Assembly (NCBI RefSeq): GCF_000526995.1 | Contig: NZ_AZUI01000001.1 | Location: 186,001 to 250,000, forward strand | Reading direction: 5' to 3' | DNA from: Lacrimispora indolis DSM 755 | GTDB taxonomy: Bacteria > Bacillota > Clostridia > Lachnospirales > Lachnospiraceae | DNA length: 64,000 nt | Part shown: positions 1 to 8,430 of the stretch, piece after piece | How the letters are laid out: each line of letters begins with the position of its first letter | Position numbering within the stretch: the stretch's first letter is position 1 | Translations under genes and position numbers: made by a program | Notes under the pieces: model-generated | What the model was told of the DNA's origin: nothing | The model's database searches: none | The model's input: the letters and a program-made list of their open reading frames with translations, nothing else

Positions 1-208
1 CTGCGAAAATGAACGTCAGCTCTGTCGGCGCCGTAACGATGGAAGCCTTCTGGTCTGCCTCTGAAGATGCTGCCTCTGTTTTTACTTCGCCCTGGGGTGC
101 CGCAGTATCTGCCCCAGCGGTACCGGAAGCAGAATTCCCGCTGCACCCGGCCAGCATGGTCCCCGCCATACAGGCACATAATATGGATGCAATTATTTGT
201 TTCCTCAT
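1..208 (-). CDS. ABC transporter substrate-binding lipoprotein, N-terminus only (runs off window)
   Basis: The first 69 codons of a minus-strand gene are visible and the rest lies beyond base 1. The start at 208 is preceded by a strong AAGGAGGAG ribosome binding site. The product begins with basic residues, a hydrophobic stretch and a lipobox (LAGC, Cys22). A low-complexity Ala/Ser/Thr/Glu linker follows, then PTELTF, a typical beginning of a mature extracellular solute-binding domain. It lies downstream of the GH43 and GH31 genes on the same strand, so it is probably the binding protein for the oligosaccharide those enzymes process. The binding-protein family cannot be decided from this fragment. 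Confidence 0.8.
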   Translation of the reverse strand, partial: MRKQIIASILCACMAGTMLAGCSGNSASGTAGADTAAPQGEVKTEAASSEADQKASIVTAPTELTFIFA

Positions 209-226
209 AGCTTTCTCCTCCTTGTT

Positions 227-269
227 TTCCGTTCCTGTTTCTTACTCCCTTACTATATCAGGAACGGAA
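227..269. repeat. Stem-loop between GH43 and the binding-protein gene
   Basis: An 11-bp perfect inverted repeat (227-237 and 259-269) with a 21-nt loop sits just 5' of the binding-protein ribosome binding site. There is no U-tract in the minus direction, so it is more likely an mRNA-stabilising or processing hairpin, or an operator, than a terminator. The stem is seen directly; the role is inferred. Confidence 0.5.
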
Positions 270-309
270 TGGATGGAAAACATGATTTTTTAAGATGTTA
301 GTACGGTTT

Positions 310-1953
310 TTATAGATGATTGCAGGTTTTATATTCAAACCAGTCAAAATCAGCATATTTTCGGAATCCGGTTAAGTCCTGGCAGCAGATCCCTGCCATA
401 GCGCCGGTAAACCAGCCTTCCCGGCATGCTTCATCAGAAAGAATGGAAACATCTAAAACAGGGCCAATGGCCGTCCACTGCTCCTCTCCATATCCCCAAT
501 AAAACTGCAGTCTTTCCTTGTGGACCTCTGCCTTTAAAAATATCTCCCTGTCTTTTTCAATGGGCATGAATCCCACCGGGTATTGGTATTTTTTATTCTC
601 AGCCGTCAGAATGCTGATGCATTTCCCCAGATCTTCATCAAAGGTCACATGGAGATAAAAATAATTCTGGTCATCATACAGAAGAATGAGCCCTGCCATC
701 TGCTTAAATACCTGGGGTTCAAATTCCATTGATGCTGATACCTGGAAATTAAACTCTGTAAATCGTCTGGCTATCAAGGTCTGGTGATAACGGGAAGCCA
801 GTCCCTCCCTGCCATACATGCGCAGATACCCGGGACGCTCTGTCAGGGAAATGTGGGTCTCATCCATGGGGACTCTCAAAGACTGATATTCCAGGTTAAG
901 GACCGGGCTGTCAAATTCATCCCGTACCAGAGGTTTTATCCAGGTCCAGGAAGGGGGGGCGCCGATATCAAATTCAATATCCGGCAGCGTGGTGTTGTTT
1001 GCCAGGCGAAGCCATCCGTCAGCCGTCCATTCCATCCTCTGTATGGCAGTCTCCCTGCCCAGAGGATATCTGCGGCTTCCGGGAAACTTAGGCGCGTCCG
1101 GTGCATTCCTCCGTTCCAGCGCCCGCCCGCATAAATGGACCGCGTACCATTCCCCCTGCTCTGTCTCTACCAGATCACAATGACCGGATTTCTGAAGAAG
1201 GAAATCAGGATCATGGCGGGCAGTGAGAATGGAACAGGCCTCATCTTCAGAAGAACGGCTGCCGTAAGGAGGCTGGTACATCTCATAAGGCCCCCAAACA
1301 GACCGGGACCTTTGTATGGTCTGGCCATGTCCTTCGCCTGTGCCGGTATCTGCGCTAAAGAGATAATACCACCCGGCCCGTTTCAATATGTGGGGGCCTT
1401 CCAGAAATATTTTTTCCGCCTGATATATATCCCTTATCTCACCTGTTATCTTCTTTTCTGCCGGATCATATTCCTGCAAAACCAGCCTGCCTTTATATTT
1501 AGGGGGAATCCGGTGATCCGTTACCATACTCACGATATATTTTTTTCCGTCATCGTCATGAAACAGGGATGGGTCAAATCCGAAATTATTAAGAGGTACA
1601 GGATCGGACCATGGCCCGGAAATATCCTCTGCAGTCACCAGATAATTGGCGGTATCGTACATGTTACAGTAAAAGGCCGTGACAACGGTATAAACCAGAT
1701 AAAAGGTCCCTTTGTCATAAGTCAGGCAGGGCGCCCAGATTCCCTGGGAAGGCCCTACTCCCCTTAAATCCAGCCTGGAAGGATCGTTTAGGGGATAAGG
1801 CATCAGCTCCCAGTGAATCAGATCCTTGGAATGATGGAGGCGTACTCCGGGCCACCATTCAAAGGTGGAAGTGGCAATATAATAATCATCCTCCACCCGG
1901 ATCATCGACGGATCCGGGTGAAAACCTCTAAGTATGGGATTATTCACTTTCAT
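310..1953 (-). CDS. Glycoside hydrolase family 43 beta-xylosidase / alpha-L-arabinofuranosidase
   Basis: A 547-residue cytoplasmic enzyme without signal peptide, predicted to remove xylose or arabinose from imported oligosaccharides. The N-terminal five-bladed propeller starts with NPILRGFHPDPS. The expected GH43 triad is in place: Asp14 (general base), Asp127 in FGFDPSLF and Glu185 in EGPHI. The spacing matches XynB-type GH43 xylosidases. The C-terminal part from about residue 340 is the beta-sandwich found in that subfamily. The start is preceded by AGAAGG. The gene begins 14 bp after the GH31 stop, so the two are co-transcribed. Substrate preference, xylose versus arabinose, cannot be read from the sequence. 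Confidence 0.92.
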   Translation of the reverse strand: MKVNNPILRGFHPDPSMIRVEDDYYIATSTFEWWPGVRLHHSKDLIHWELMPYPLNDPSRLDLRGVGPSQGIWAPCLTYDKGTFYLVYTVVTAFYCNMYDTANYLVTAEDISGPWSDPVPLNNFGFDPSLFHDDDGKKYIVSMVTDHRIPPKYKGRLVLQEYDPAEKKITGEIRDIYQAEKIFLEGPHILKRAGWYYLFSADTGTGEGHGQTIQRSRSVWGPYEMYQPPYGSRSSEDEACSILTARHDPDFLLQKSGHCDLVETEQGEWYAVHLCGRALERRNAPDAPKFPGSRRYPLGRETAIQRMEWTADGWLRLANNTTLPDIEFDIGAPPSWTWIKPLVRDEFDSPVLNLEYQSLRVPMDETHISLTERPGYLRMYGREGLASRYHQTLIARRFTEFNFQVSASMEFEPQVFKQMAGLILLYDDQNYFYLHVTFDEDLGKCISILTAENKKYQYPVGFMPIEKDREIFLKAEVHKERLQFYWGYGEEQWTAIGPVLDVSILSDEACREGWFTGAMAGICCQDLTGFRKYADFDWFEYKTCNHL

Positions 1954-1967
1954 AGGAACCTTCTTTC

Positions 1968-4043
1968 TCAGCTGCTTGTGATGGGAATGCCTTCTGCGGA
2001 CTCATACCGGGAGCTGCCGCCGCCATGCCGTTCCCATGAGATCTTGCCGTTCTCATCTCTTATTATTACAATCTTATCATCACTGTTTTCATCTGAAAAG
2101 GTCTGGAAATCTCCTTCATACAAAGGAAATGATGATCTTCCCTTTCCATAAGAACGGACATGGATTTTAAATACCGTATCCTCTCTGACGCACTCCACTG
2201 GCTGGGCATAAGGAATCAGAGCCCCGTCCTTTACGTAAACCGGTATCTGGTCATAATCAGCATGAACCTGGTACTCCTGCCCGCCTTTTATCATTTCCCC
2301 GGTAAAGAAATCATGCCATATTCCATCCGGAAGCCAGACCTTCCGAATGGTTCCGTCTTTTATGGTAAGAGGGCATATCATAAGACTTTCTCCAAACAGA
2401 TACTGGTCGTCAAGGACTGCTGCCCGGGAATCTTCCGGAAAATCCAAAACCACCGCTCTGACAGGAGGAATCCCTTCCCTGTGATAGGTCATAAATGCAC
2501 TGTAAAGGTAAGGGAGCAGGCTCATGCGCAGGTTTAAATAGCCTCTGCAAACCTCCGTATAATACTCCCAGCGGTCCATTTTTTCCCCATTTAAATTCTT
2601 TTCCACGTCAACCTGATTCCAGAGAGGGCTTGGAATCCTCCAGCAGTTAAGAAGGGCCTGGGCTGAGAATACTACAGTTTCCACTCTTCGCAAAAGGTCC
2701 TCCGGATTCTCACAGCTTCGCACCTCAGGGGACCAGAGCATCCCGCAAAATCCAGAGGTCACCATTCCTCTGATAAAATCCCTGTGATCGTAAAGATCAG
2801 AGTACAGGACAAAAGGAAGGGGGGCACTTAAGGCTCCTGAGGATCTTGTCTGGGAAAGGGTCCGCAGATTCTTTTTTTGAAATAGTTCAAGAATCATGGT
2901 CTGATAGAGAAAACCGATCCCATTGTGCATCTGCTCTCCGTCCATGCCTGACGGAAACCGGGAGGAATCCGGGAATGACCAGTTGGACGGGTTATAATCC
3001 GAATTATCGCATTCATCAAGCTTAAAACCAAGGATCCCCTTATCCACCAGCTCCCGCTCATGGTAGCCGCCGAATATTTCACGGGCCTCCTTCATGGCAA
3101 AGTCCGGAACAAGGCCATTCCACACCTCGTAATCGCCGCTGAATGGCAGAAGCTTTTCATAAATTTCCGATGCCGGATATACAAAAGCATGTTCCCAGCA
3201 ATTTGGCTTATAGCCCAGATCCGCCAGCTGACTGATCATCCGGTCAGGCTCAGGAAACAGGGATGACCATGCATAGGTGCAGGAATAGCTGTGTGACTGC
3301 CAGCCTGGTTCAAGTCCCAGCACATCTACAGGGATCCCGTCTTTCCGCAGCCCGCCTGCTATGTCAAGGATTTTTTCCTGGTTGCTTCCCCCATAGGCCC
3401 GGTACCACACCCCAAGCCCCCACATGGGCGGAAGGCATCCCCCTCCGGAAAATAAATTGTAGCGCTGTACCACTTCTAACAGCTCTCCGGCAAAAAGGTA
3501 CAGGGTAATGCCTTTTACATGGGGAATGTCAATTATGATTGCACGCTTCTCTTTTGCCCGTTTCAATGCATACAGGGCTGATTCCGAAAATTCCTCGTGC
3601 TTTTCGTTCACCTCTGCTTTACCGGCTGATGCTCCCTTTGGGGAATTGGTCCCCATATAAAAATCCCCATAGCGGAACGTGTCGGCAAACAGGCCGTACC
3701 CGGCAGTGGAAACATAAAAAGGCGCCGGTGCATGGCTTTCTCCCGTATCTCCCGGCGGATCGGAATTCACCCTGATCCTTCTTTTTCTTCCTCCATGGTT
3801 CATGCTCTTTAACTGCAGGCCAAAACCATAAATATCCTCATCAGTTTCCATGGGAAGTGTCACCGTGATTCCCCGGACGGTCACTTCAAACCGGATCTCC
3901 CTGCAGATATCCGGTGCTTTTCTCCGTACAGGGAGGCTGTGAATTGCCTCCGTTTTCATAGGTACCATCTGAAAGGATACCGGTGTCTTTTCTTCCGGTT
4001 CTCCCAATACCAATTTCCAGATTCCATTTACAATCTGCTCCAT
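1968..4043 (-). CDS. Glycoside hydrolase family 31 alpha-glycosidase (alpha-xylosidase-like)
   Basis: A 691-residue cytoplasmic GH31 enzyme. An N-terminal beta-sandwich (about 1-190) precedes the catalytic barrel. The family nucleophile motif is GFKLDECD with Asp343, preceded by the VLGLEPGWQ strand. A C-terminal beta-domain follows. With the adjacent GH43 gene it suggests attack on xylosylated oligosaccharides, though alpha-glucosidase or sulfoquinovosidase-like activity is possible. The ATG at 4043 lacks a good ribosome binding site. The frame stays open upstream, and a strong AAAGGAG precedes a different-frame ATG at 4081, so the start is uncertain. It is transcribed divergently from the AraC-type gene. 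Confidence 0.88.
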   Translation of the reverse strand: MEQIVNGIWKLVLGEPEEKTPVSFQMVPMKTEAIHSLPVRRKAPDICREIRFEVTVRGITVTLPMETDEDIYGFGLQLKSMNHGGRKRRIRVNSDPPGDTGESHAPAPFYVSTAGYGLFADTFRYGDFYMGTNSPKGASAGKAEVNEKHEEFSESALYALKRAKEKRAIIIDIPHVKGITLYLFAGELLEVVQRYNLFSGGGCLPPMWGLGVWYRAYGGSNQEKILDIAGGLRKDGIPVDVLGLEPGWQSHSYSCTYAWSSLFPEPDRMISQLADLGYKPNCWEHAFVYPASEIYEKLLPFSGDYEVWNGLVPDFAMKEAREIFGGYHERELVDKGILGFKLDECDNSDYNPSNWSFPDSSRFPSGMDGEQMHNGIGFLYQTMILELFQKKNLRTLSQTRSSGALSAPLPFVLYSDLYDHRDFIRGMVTSGFCGMLWSPEVRSCENPEDLLRRVETVVFSAQALLNCWRIPSPLWNQVDVEKNLNGEKMDRWEYYTEVCRGYLNLRMSLLPYLYSAFMTYHREGIPPVRAVVLDFPEDSRAAVLDDQYLFGESLMICPLTIKDGTIRKVWLPDGIWHDFFTGEMIKGGQEYQVHADYDQIPVYVKDGALIPYAQPVECVREDTVFKIHVRSYGKGRSSFPLYEGDFQTFSDENSDDKIVIIRDENGKISWERHGGGSSRYESAEGIPITSS

Positions 4044-4157
4044 ATCTGTTTTATGGCTGAGTGTAAACCAGCTGCAGCCATATTCTCCTTTCTGTTCTCC
4101 AGGCAGACATTCCCAGTCCGCTTTGCTGCCTGATTCAGTTAAAATTTTAGTTCCGGC

Positions 4158-4186
4158 TTCCCACCTATGTAAAAAGGCGGTATAAT
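4158..4186 (+). promoter_or_regulatory. Promoter of the AraC-family regulator
   Basis: A consensus -10 box TATAAT lies at 4181-4186 and a weaker -35 (TTCCCA, 4158-4163) 17 bp upstream. Transcription would start near 4193, leaving a leader of about 20 nt that holds the AAAAGGAG ribosome binding site at 4201-4208. Confidence 0.6.
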
Positions 4187-4215
4187 AAGGCTATCTCATG
4201 AAAAGGAGCCAGCAG

Positions 4216-5013
4216 ATGATTTCAATCCTGAACTGCGGTTATGAATCAAGACATCAGAAACCCTTTCACATGCTTCGCCCGGAAGGCTCTCCCGACTATA
4301 CCCTTCTTGTGGTCAAATCCGAAGCCTTTTTTGAATGCGGCCATATTTACAGGAATCTCCCTGCCAATACGGTGATTCTTTATGACAAATATGCTTATGT
4401 TCATTACGGCTGCCACACGCCGGATTATAATGATGACTGGATCCACTTTGATCTGGCTGAAGAGGATCTTCCCTTTCTTATGGATTTAAAAATCCCCTTT
4501 CAAACCCCGGTAACCTTATCTGATGCAGGGCAGCTTTCCGAATACAGCAGGCTGATTGTAATGGAAAAGCATTCCTCTCACCCTTACCGGGCACAGATCC
4601 TGGATTCCCTTATGAGGACTCTCCTTTTCACCCTTTCTTCCCAGATCCATGAAAAACCGGACAAAGCGGCTTCCCATAAATACTACGGGATCATGAACAG
4701 CCTTCGGGTATCCATTTTAAATGCCCCTCACAGGAAATGGACCATTGAAACCATGTCCCAGTCAGTTCATATGAGCCCCTCTTACTTTCAGCATCTTTAT
4801 AAGGAGCTTTTCGGGACCTCCTGCATGCAGGATGTAATATCTGCCCGTTTAAAAAATGCCTGTTTCTATCTGCGGACCACGGAAATGTCCATTCAGTCCC
4901 TGGCAGGTTTTTGCGGATATGAAAGTGAATTTCACTTTATGCGGCAGTTTAAGAAATATAAAAACATGACTCCCAGCCAGTACCGCTCCCACTACAGGAA
5001 CGTATCACCATAG
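4216..5013 (+). CDS. AraC-family transcriptional regulator
   Basis: Predicted sugar-responsive activator of the divergent GH31-GH43 genes. The N-terminal part (about residues 1-150) resembles the cupin-like sensing domain of AraC proteins. The last 100 residues hold two helix-turn-helix motifs, including MSQSVHMSPSYFQHLYKELFG and the hallmark CGYESEFHFMRQFKKYKNMTPSQYR. An ATG at 4198 is also in frame. The ATG at 4216 is preferred because AAAAGGAG lies 7 nt before it and the predicted transcript starts at about 4193, too close to 4198. Its 3' end overlaps the convergent GH88 gene by 9 bp. Confidence 0.88.
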   Translation: MISILNCGYESRHQKPFHMLRPEGSPDYTLLVVKSEAFFECGHIYRNLPANTVILYDKYAYVHYGCHTPDYNDDWIHFDLAEEDLPFLMDLKIPFQTPVTLSDAGQLSEYSRLIVMEKHSSHPYRAQILDSLMRTLLFTLSSQIHEKPDKAASHKYYGIMNSLRVSILNAPHRKWTIETMSQSVHMSPSYFQHLYKELFGTSCMQDVISARLKNACFYLRTTEMSIQSLAGFCGYESEFHFMRQFKKYKNMTPSQYRSHYRNVSP

Positions 5014-6162
5014 GAAAAAATCCTGGCCTTTCAGCTTAAACAACCCTTCCATGAAAAAGTAATCTCCGTATATAATGGGAAATTCATGTTCCTGGCTGTG
5101 GTAGGAACCGGTTCCTTTCTGGAGAATGGAATCATTTTCTTTGGTGAAATCACAGTGATGTTCATACAAAGCCCTTAACAGCCTTTCTGCCGCCTTAAGA
5201 TACATCTCCTGTTCCAGCTCTCCGGCTTGTCTGCCTATTTCGATCAGACCGCAGGCTGCAATTGCCGCCGCTGTGTCGTCACACCATGCAGGCTTCTTTG
5301 GCTGGCGAAAGTCCACCGGGATGATGCCGTCTTCCGGGATGGCTGCCATAAAGTAATGGGCAATCTTTTTTGCAGTATCAAGGTATTCCTGTTTCCCTGT
5401 ATGACAAAAGCTCATAAGAAATCCGTAAAGTCCCCATGCCTGGCCTCTTGTCCAGGAAGATCCTGTCTCATAGCCCTGTCCTCCGTAATCCCTTACCCGT
5501 TCTCCTGTCAAAGGATCAAACTCCACAATATGGCATACCGAGCCGTCTCCCCTCACAAAATGCTCCATAACCGTGTCCGCATGGAGCATGGCAATCTGTT
5601 TGAACCTGGGATCTTTTGTTTCTTCACTTGCCCAGTAAAGCAGGGGAATATTAAAAAGACAGTCAATAATCGCCCAGCCTCTTGTATCATCACTGCTTCC
5701 CGGTATATCATTCCAGGCCCGTATAAAACGGCCGGCAGGATTAAACCGCCCTGCCAGCAGATTTGCAGCATGAAGCCCTCTTTTTCTGGATTCCTGATTC
5801 CCGGTGAGGCGGTAATCTGCCACAGCCGTAGGAAGGTACATAAAGCCCACATCATGATGAAGCCCGTAATAATCCTCAAAACACTGATCCAGCTTTTCCT
5901 CTGAAATCCGGGCAATCTCCATATATCGTTCCTCACCTGTCTTATGGTACATCTGCCACATCATTCCGCCCCAAAAACCATTGCACCACCAGTTGATCCC
6001 ATCATCACCGGCGAATTCACTGCCTTTACTCCTATCGTCATGAACACCGTTTACTGTGGTATAGGGGATTTTATTTTTTGACTTTTCACTGACCCACTCC
6101 ATCTTTTCCATGACCTGTAAAACAGCCTGGCCGATCCATGGACTTTCCTGTTCTTTACGCAT
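5005..6162 (-). CDS. Glycoside hydrolase family 88 unsaturated glucuronyl hydrolase
   Basis: A 385-residue (alpha/alpha)6-barrel enzyme predicted to hydrolyse unsaturated uronyl residues left by polysaccharide lyases, giving a free 5-keto uronate. Family signatures are HHDVGFMY, the SSDDTRGWAIID segment with candidate catalytic Asp residues, and SSWTRGQAWGLYG, which is diagnostic for GH88. There is no signal peptide, so it is cytoplasmic. It is convergent with, and overlaps by 9 bp, the AraC-type gene. It has its own probable promoter, so it may be regulated apart from GH31-GH43. Its presence suggests use of glycosaminoglycan or acidic plant fragments. Confidence 0.9.
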   Translation of the reverse strand: MRKEQESPWIGQAVLQVMEKMEWVSEKSKNKIPYTTVNGVHDDRSKGSEFAGDDGINWWCNGFWGGMMWQMYHKTGEERYMEIARISEEKLDQCFEDYYGLHHDVGFMYLPTAVADYRLTGNQESRKRGLHAANLLAGRFNPAGRFIRAWNDIPGSSDDTRGWAIIDCLFNIPLLYWASEETKDPRFKQIAMLHADTVMEHFVRGDGSVCHIVEFDPLTGERVRDYGGQGYETGSSWTRGQAWGLYGFLMSFCHTGKQEYLDTAKKIAHYFMAAIPEDGIIPVDFRQPKKPAWCDDTAAAIAACGLIEIGRQAGELEQEMYLKAAERLLRALYEHHCDFTKENDSILQKGTGSYHSQEHEFPIIYGDYFFMEGLFKLKGQDFFLW

Positions 6163-6229
6163 AAGCTTTCTTTCCTTCCCATTTCAGAATATGATATATT
6201 TTTGTGCCAATATTGTATAATCCGTTCTC

Positions 6230-6259
6230 TTTATACCCTAAAGTAATGTGACTTTACAA
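6230..6259 (-). promoter_or_regulatory. Probable promoter of the GH88 gene
   Basis: On the minus strand TTGTAA (6254-6259) and TATAAA (6230-6235) are separated by 18 bp, about 70 bp upstream of the GH88 start codon. Confidence 0.4.
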
Positions 6260-6355
6260 TGTACGTTTCAGTTTAATACTGACCTTTTCTGCTTTTTTAT
6301 AGCCAGCTCTCATTCAGGCTCAATCAGGCTTCCATGCCGGAAGAAAGGAGTCCGT

Positions 6356-6402
6356 CAAATCCATAAAAAAAGCAGCAGTCTTTAGAAAATTTCTTTCAAG
6401 AC
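6356..6402 (-). terminator. Weak terminator candidate after the aldo/keto reductase gene
   Basis: An imperfect GTCTT...AAGAC stem with an inner GAAA/TTTC pairing (6378-6402) is followed on the minus strand, after a 6-nt gap, by a run of T. The gap before the T-run makes this only a candidate. Confidence 0.35.
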
Positions 6403-6472
6403 CACCGCTCCAGGTTGACACTTCTATATATATATTACTAAAAACATAACTCTGCTGTTTTATGGCATTTCC

Positions 6473-7456
6473 TTACAAGTTCTCAAATGGTTCCAGTACT
6501 ATATTAATCTTTGCCATCATTTCATCATCAATATCCCAGGCCGTACATTGAATATTCTGCTCCAGCTGCTCTACCGTAGAAGCTCCTCCAATAATGGAAG
6601 TAACCTCCTCTTTCTGTCTCAGCCAGTTCAGTGCAACCTCATTCATTGGTCTTCCATATTCCTCTGCAATCTTCTTGATCTGTTCTGCACCATCAAAATA
6701 CTGCCGGAACGCCGGCCCCGCCAGCTTGGGATTTGCATTTCTGATATCATTTTCAGAGAAATTTGACCCTGAATGAAATTTCCCGGCCAGCAGACCCTGG
6801 AACAATGGGCTGTAGGGCAAAAATGCCTGACCATACTTTCTTACATTGGGCAGTACTTCTTTTTCCGTCTTATATTCCAAAGGAATGCTGTGATAACTGT
6901 CTGTATTCCGTTCCAGCATATTGTAAAGGCTCTGCTGGCAATGTACCTCTGTGTATTCCATCATTTTCTCTACATCTGCCTGTGAAAAATTACTCAAACC
7001 TACATAACGGATTTTTCCGGCCCTTTTCATTTCTTCCAGGGCTTCCGCCGTCTCCTCCAATGGCACATTGGGATCAGGCCAATGCATCTGATAGATATCC
7101 ACATGGTCAGTCTGAAGCCTGGTCAATGTCTCATCAATCTCTTTCAGCAGGCTTGCTTTTGAGAGATTATTTGTTGTCTCATGCTTCTCATTCCATAGCA
7201 GGCCGCCTTTGGAAGCAATCAGCACCTTATCTCTGTAACCGCCTTCCTTAAGTGCTGCTCCCAGAACCATTTCCGAATGCCCCCAGCCATAAACCGGGGC
7301 CACATCGAAGAAATTTACACCCATCTCAATTGCCGCATGAATAATCCGTGATGATTTCCTGTCATCCATGGAATCCCAATCGCCTCCAAAATTCCAGCAC
7401 CCAATTCCAATTACTGAAATTTTTTCCGCAATTTTTCCAACCTTCTTATATATCAT
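6473..7456 (-). CDS. Aldo/keto reductase
   Basis: An NAD(P)H-dependent aldehyde/sugar reductase or dehydrogenase with a TIM-barrel fold. The N-terminal part has GIGCWNFGG. The catalytic tetrad of the superfamily is recognisable: Asp in NFFDVAPVYG, the Tyr of that motif, Lys in IASKGG and His in QMHWPD. The C-terminal cofactor-binding segment contains SIIGGAS. An ATG at 7471 is in frame, but the GGAGGG site sits over it and 8 nt before the ATG at 7456, so 7456 is chosen. It is the last gene of the ribose-type ABC operon and starts just after the permease stop, so it probably acts on the imported sugar. Confidence 0.88.
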   Translation of the reverse strand: MIYKKVGKIAEKISVIGIGCWNFGGDWDSMDDRKSSRIIHAAIEMGVNFFDVAPVYGWGHSEMVLGAALKEGGYRDKVLIASKGGLLWNEKHETTNNLSKASLLKEIDETLTRLQTDHVDIYQMHWPDPNVPLEETAEALEEMKRAGKIRYVGLSNFSQADVEKMMEYTEVHCQQSLYNMLERNTDSYHSIPLEYKTEKEVLPNVRKYGQAFLPYSPLFQGLLAGKFHSGSNFSENDIRNANPKLAGPAFRQYFDGAEQIKKIAEEYGRPMNEVALNWLRQKEEVTSIIGGASTVEQLEQNIQCTAWDIDDEMMAKINIVLEPFENL

Positions 7457-7474
7457 AGCCTTTCCCTCCATCTA

Positions 7475-8425
7475 TCAGCTTTTCCGCATTTTATCGATCA
7501 CCACTGCAATTGCAATTAACGAGCCTATTATAATTTCCATGATAAACGAATTGATCCCAAGCAATGTTCCGCCCTGACGCAGCGTCGCCATAATCATGGC
7601 GCCAAGCACGGTACCAATTACGGAACCTTCTCCGCCATCCAAACTCGCACCGCCCACAACAGAAGCAGCGATTGCATCAAGCTCATATCCAACACCGGAA
7701 GTCGGCACCCCATTGCCAAGGCGGGCCGCCATCAGAATGCCTGCAATTCCGCATACAATCGCAGAGAATATATACACTCCATATACCGTTGAGGAAATAT
7801 TGATTCCGCTTAATCTTGCAGATTCTTTATTACTTCCATAAGCATAGATATTTCTTCCAAACACAGTTCTTCCTGTGATGAATATACCAAGGGTAATAAT
7901 TGCCAGCCAGGTCAGAAACATATTGGGAATTCCCAATACAGAGCCTGATGCAAATGCCGTAAAGCCCCGGGGAAGGTTGGATATGGTTTTGGCCCCTGTC
8001 ATCAACAGGATCACATTTCTGACAACCGTCATGGATGCCATGGTGGCAATAAACGGCGGAACTTTTGCATTATGTACCAGGACTCCGTTAAACAATCCAA
8101 CTAATATACTTGCTCCTATGGCTATCAGGATTGAGACAAGGACCGGGATTCCATTTACCATGCACATGGAAACTACAATTCCTGATAAACCCACGACTGA
8201 GCCAACAGACAAGTCAATACCTGAGGACGTAATAACAAAGGTCATTCCGATTGCTATGATCCCATAGATGGAAGCCTGCTTTAACAGCTTCATCAGTGTA
8301 TCTACTTTTAAAAATACCGGTGATTTCATACCAAAGAACAAAAACAGTGCAACTAAAATTCCCACCAACAGCAGCTCCGTCTGAAAACGGGACAGGAACA
8401 GATTTTGTTTTTTCTTTTCCGCCAT
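7475..8425 (-). CDS. Sugar ABC transporter permease, RbsC/MglC family
   Basis: A 316-residue polytopic membrane protein of the branched-chain/ribose permease superfamily. Family signatures include GMTFVITSSGIDLSVGSVVGLSG, here broken by natural variation, and the cytoplasmic-loop segment SVVGGASLDGGEGSVIGT near residue 260. About eight to ten hydrophobic segments can be counted. It lies 5 bp downstream of the ATPase gene. It forms the channel of the CUT2-type importer encoded by this operon. The sugar cannot be deduced from the permease. Confidence 0.92.
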   Translation of the reverse strand: MAEKKKQNLFLSRFQTELLLVGILVALFLFFGMKSPVFLKVDTLMKLLKQASIYGIIAIGMTFVITSSGIDLSVGSVVGLSGIVVSMCMVNGIPVLVSILIAIGASILVGLFNGVLVHNAKVPPFIATMASMTVVRNVILLMTGAKTISNLPRGFTAFASGSVLGIPNMFLTWLAIITLGIFITGRTVFGRNIYAYGSNKESARLSGINISSTVYGVYIFSAIVCGIAGILMAARLGNGVPTSGVGYELDAIAASVVGGASLDGGEGSVIGTVLGAMIMATLRQGGTLLGINSFIMEIIIGSLIAIAVVIDKMRKS

Positions 8426-8430
8426 AGTCT

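Larger units (their letters stand above)
6163..6472. other. Intergenic region with GH88 promoter and a possible terminator
   Basis: No coding potential was recognised in this 310-bp gap. It holds the GH88 promoter candidate and, at 6378-6402, a stem-loop that may end the aldo/keto reductase transcript. The remainder is unremarkable. Confidence 0.6.

Noticed and set aside
1135..1767. Plus-strand ORF of 210 codons
   Set aside because: It is antisense to the GH43 gene, which carries all catalytic residues.
5227..5904. Plus-strand ORF of 225 codons
   Set aside because: It is antisense to the GH88 gene and has no domain signature.
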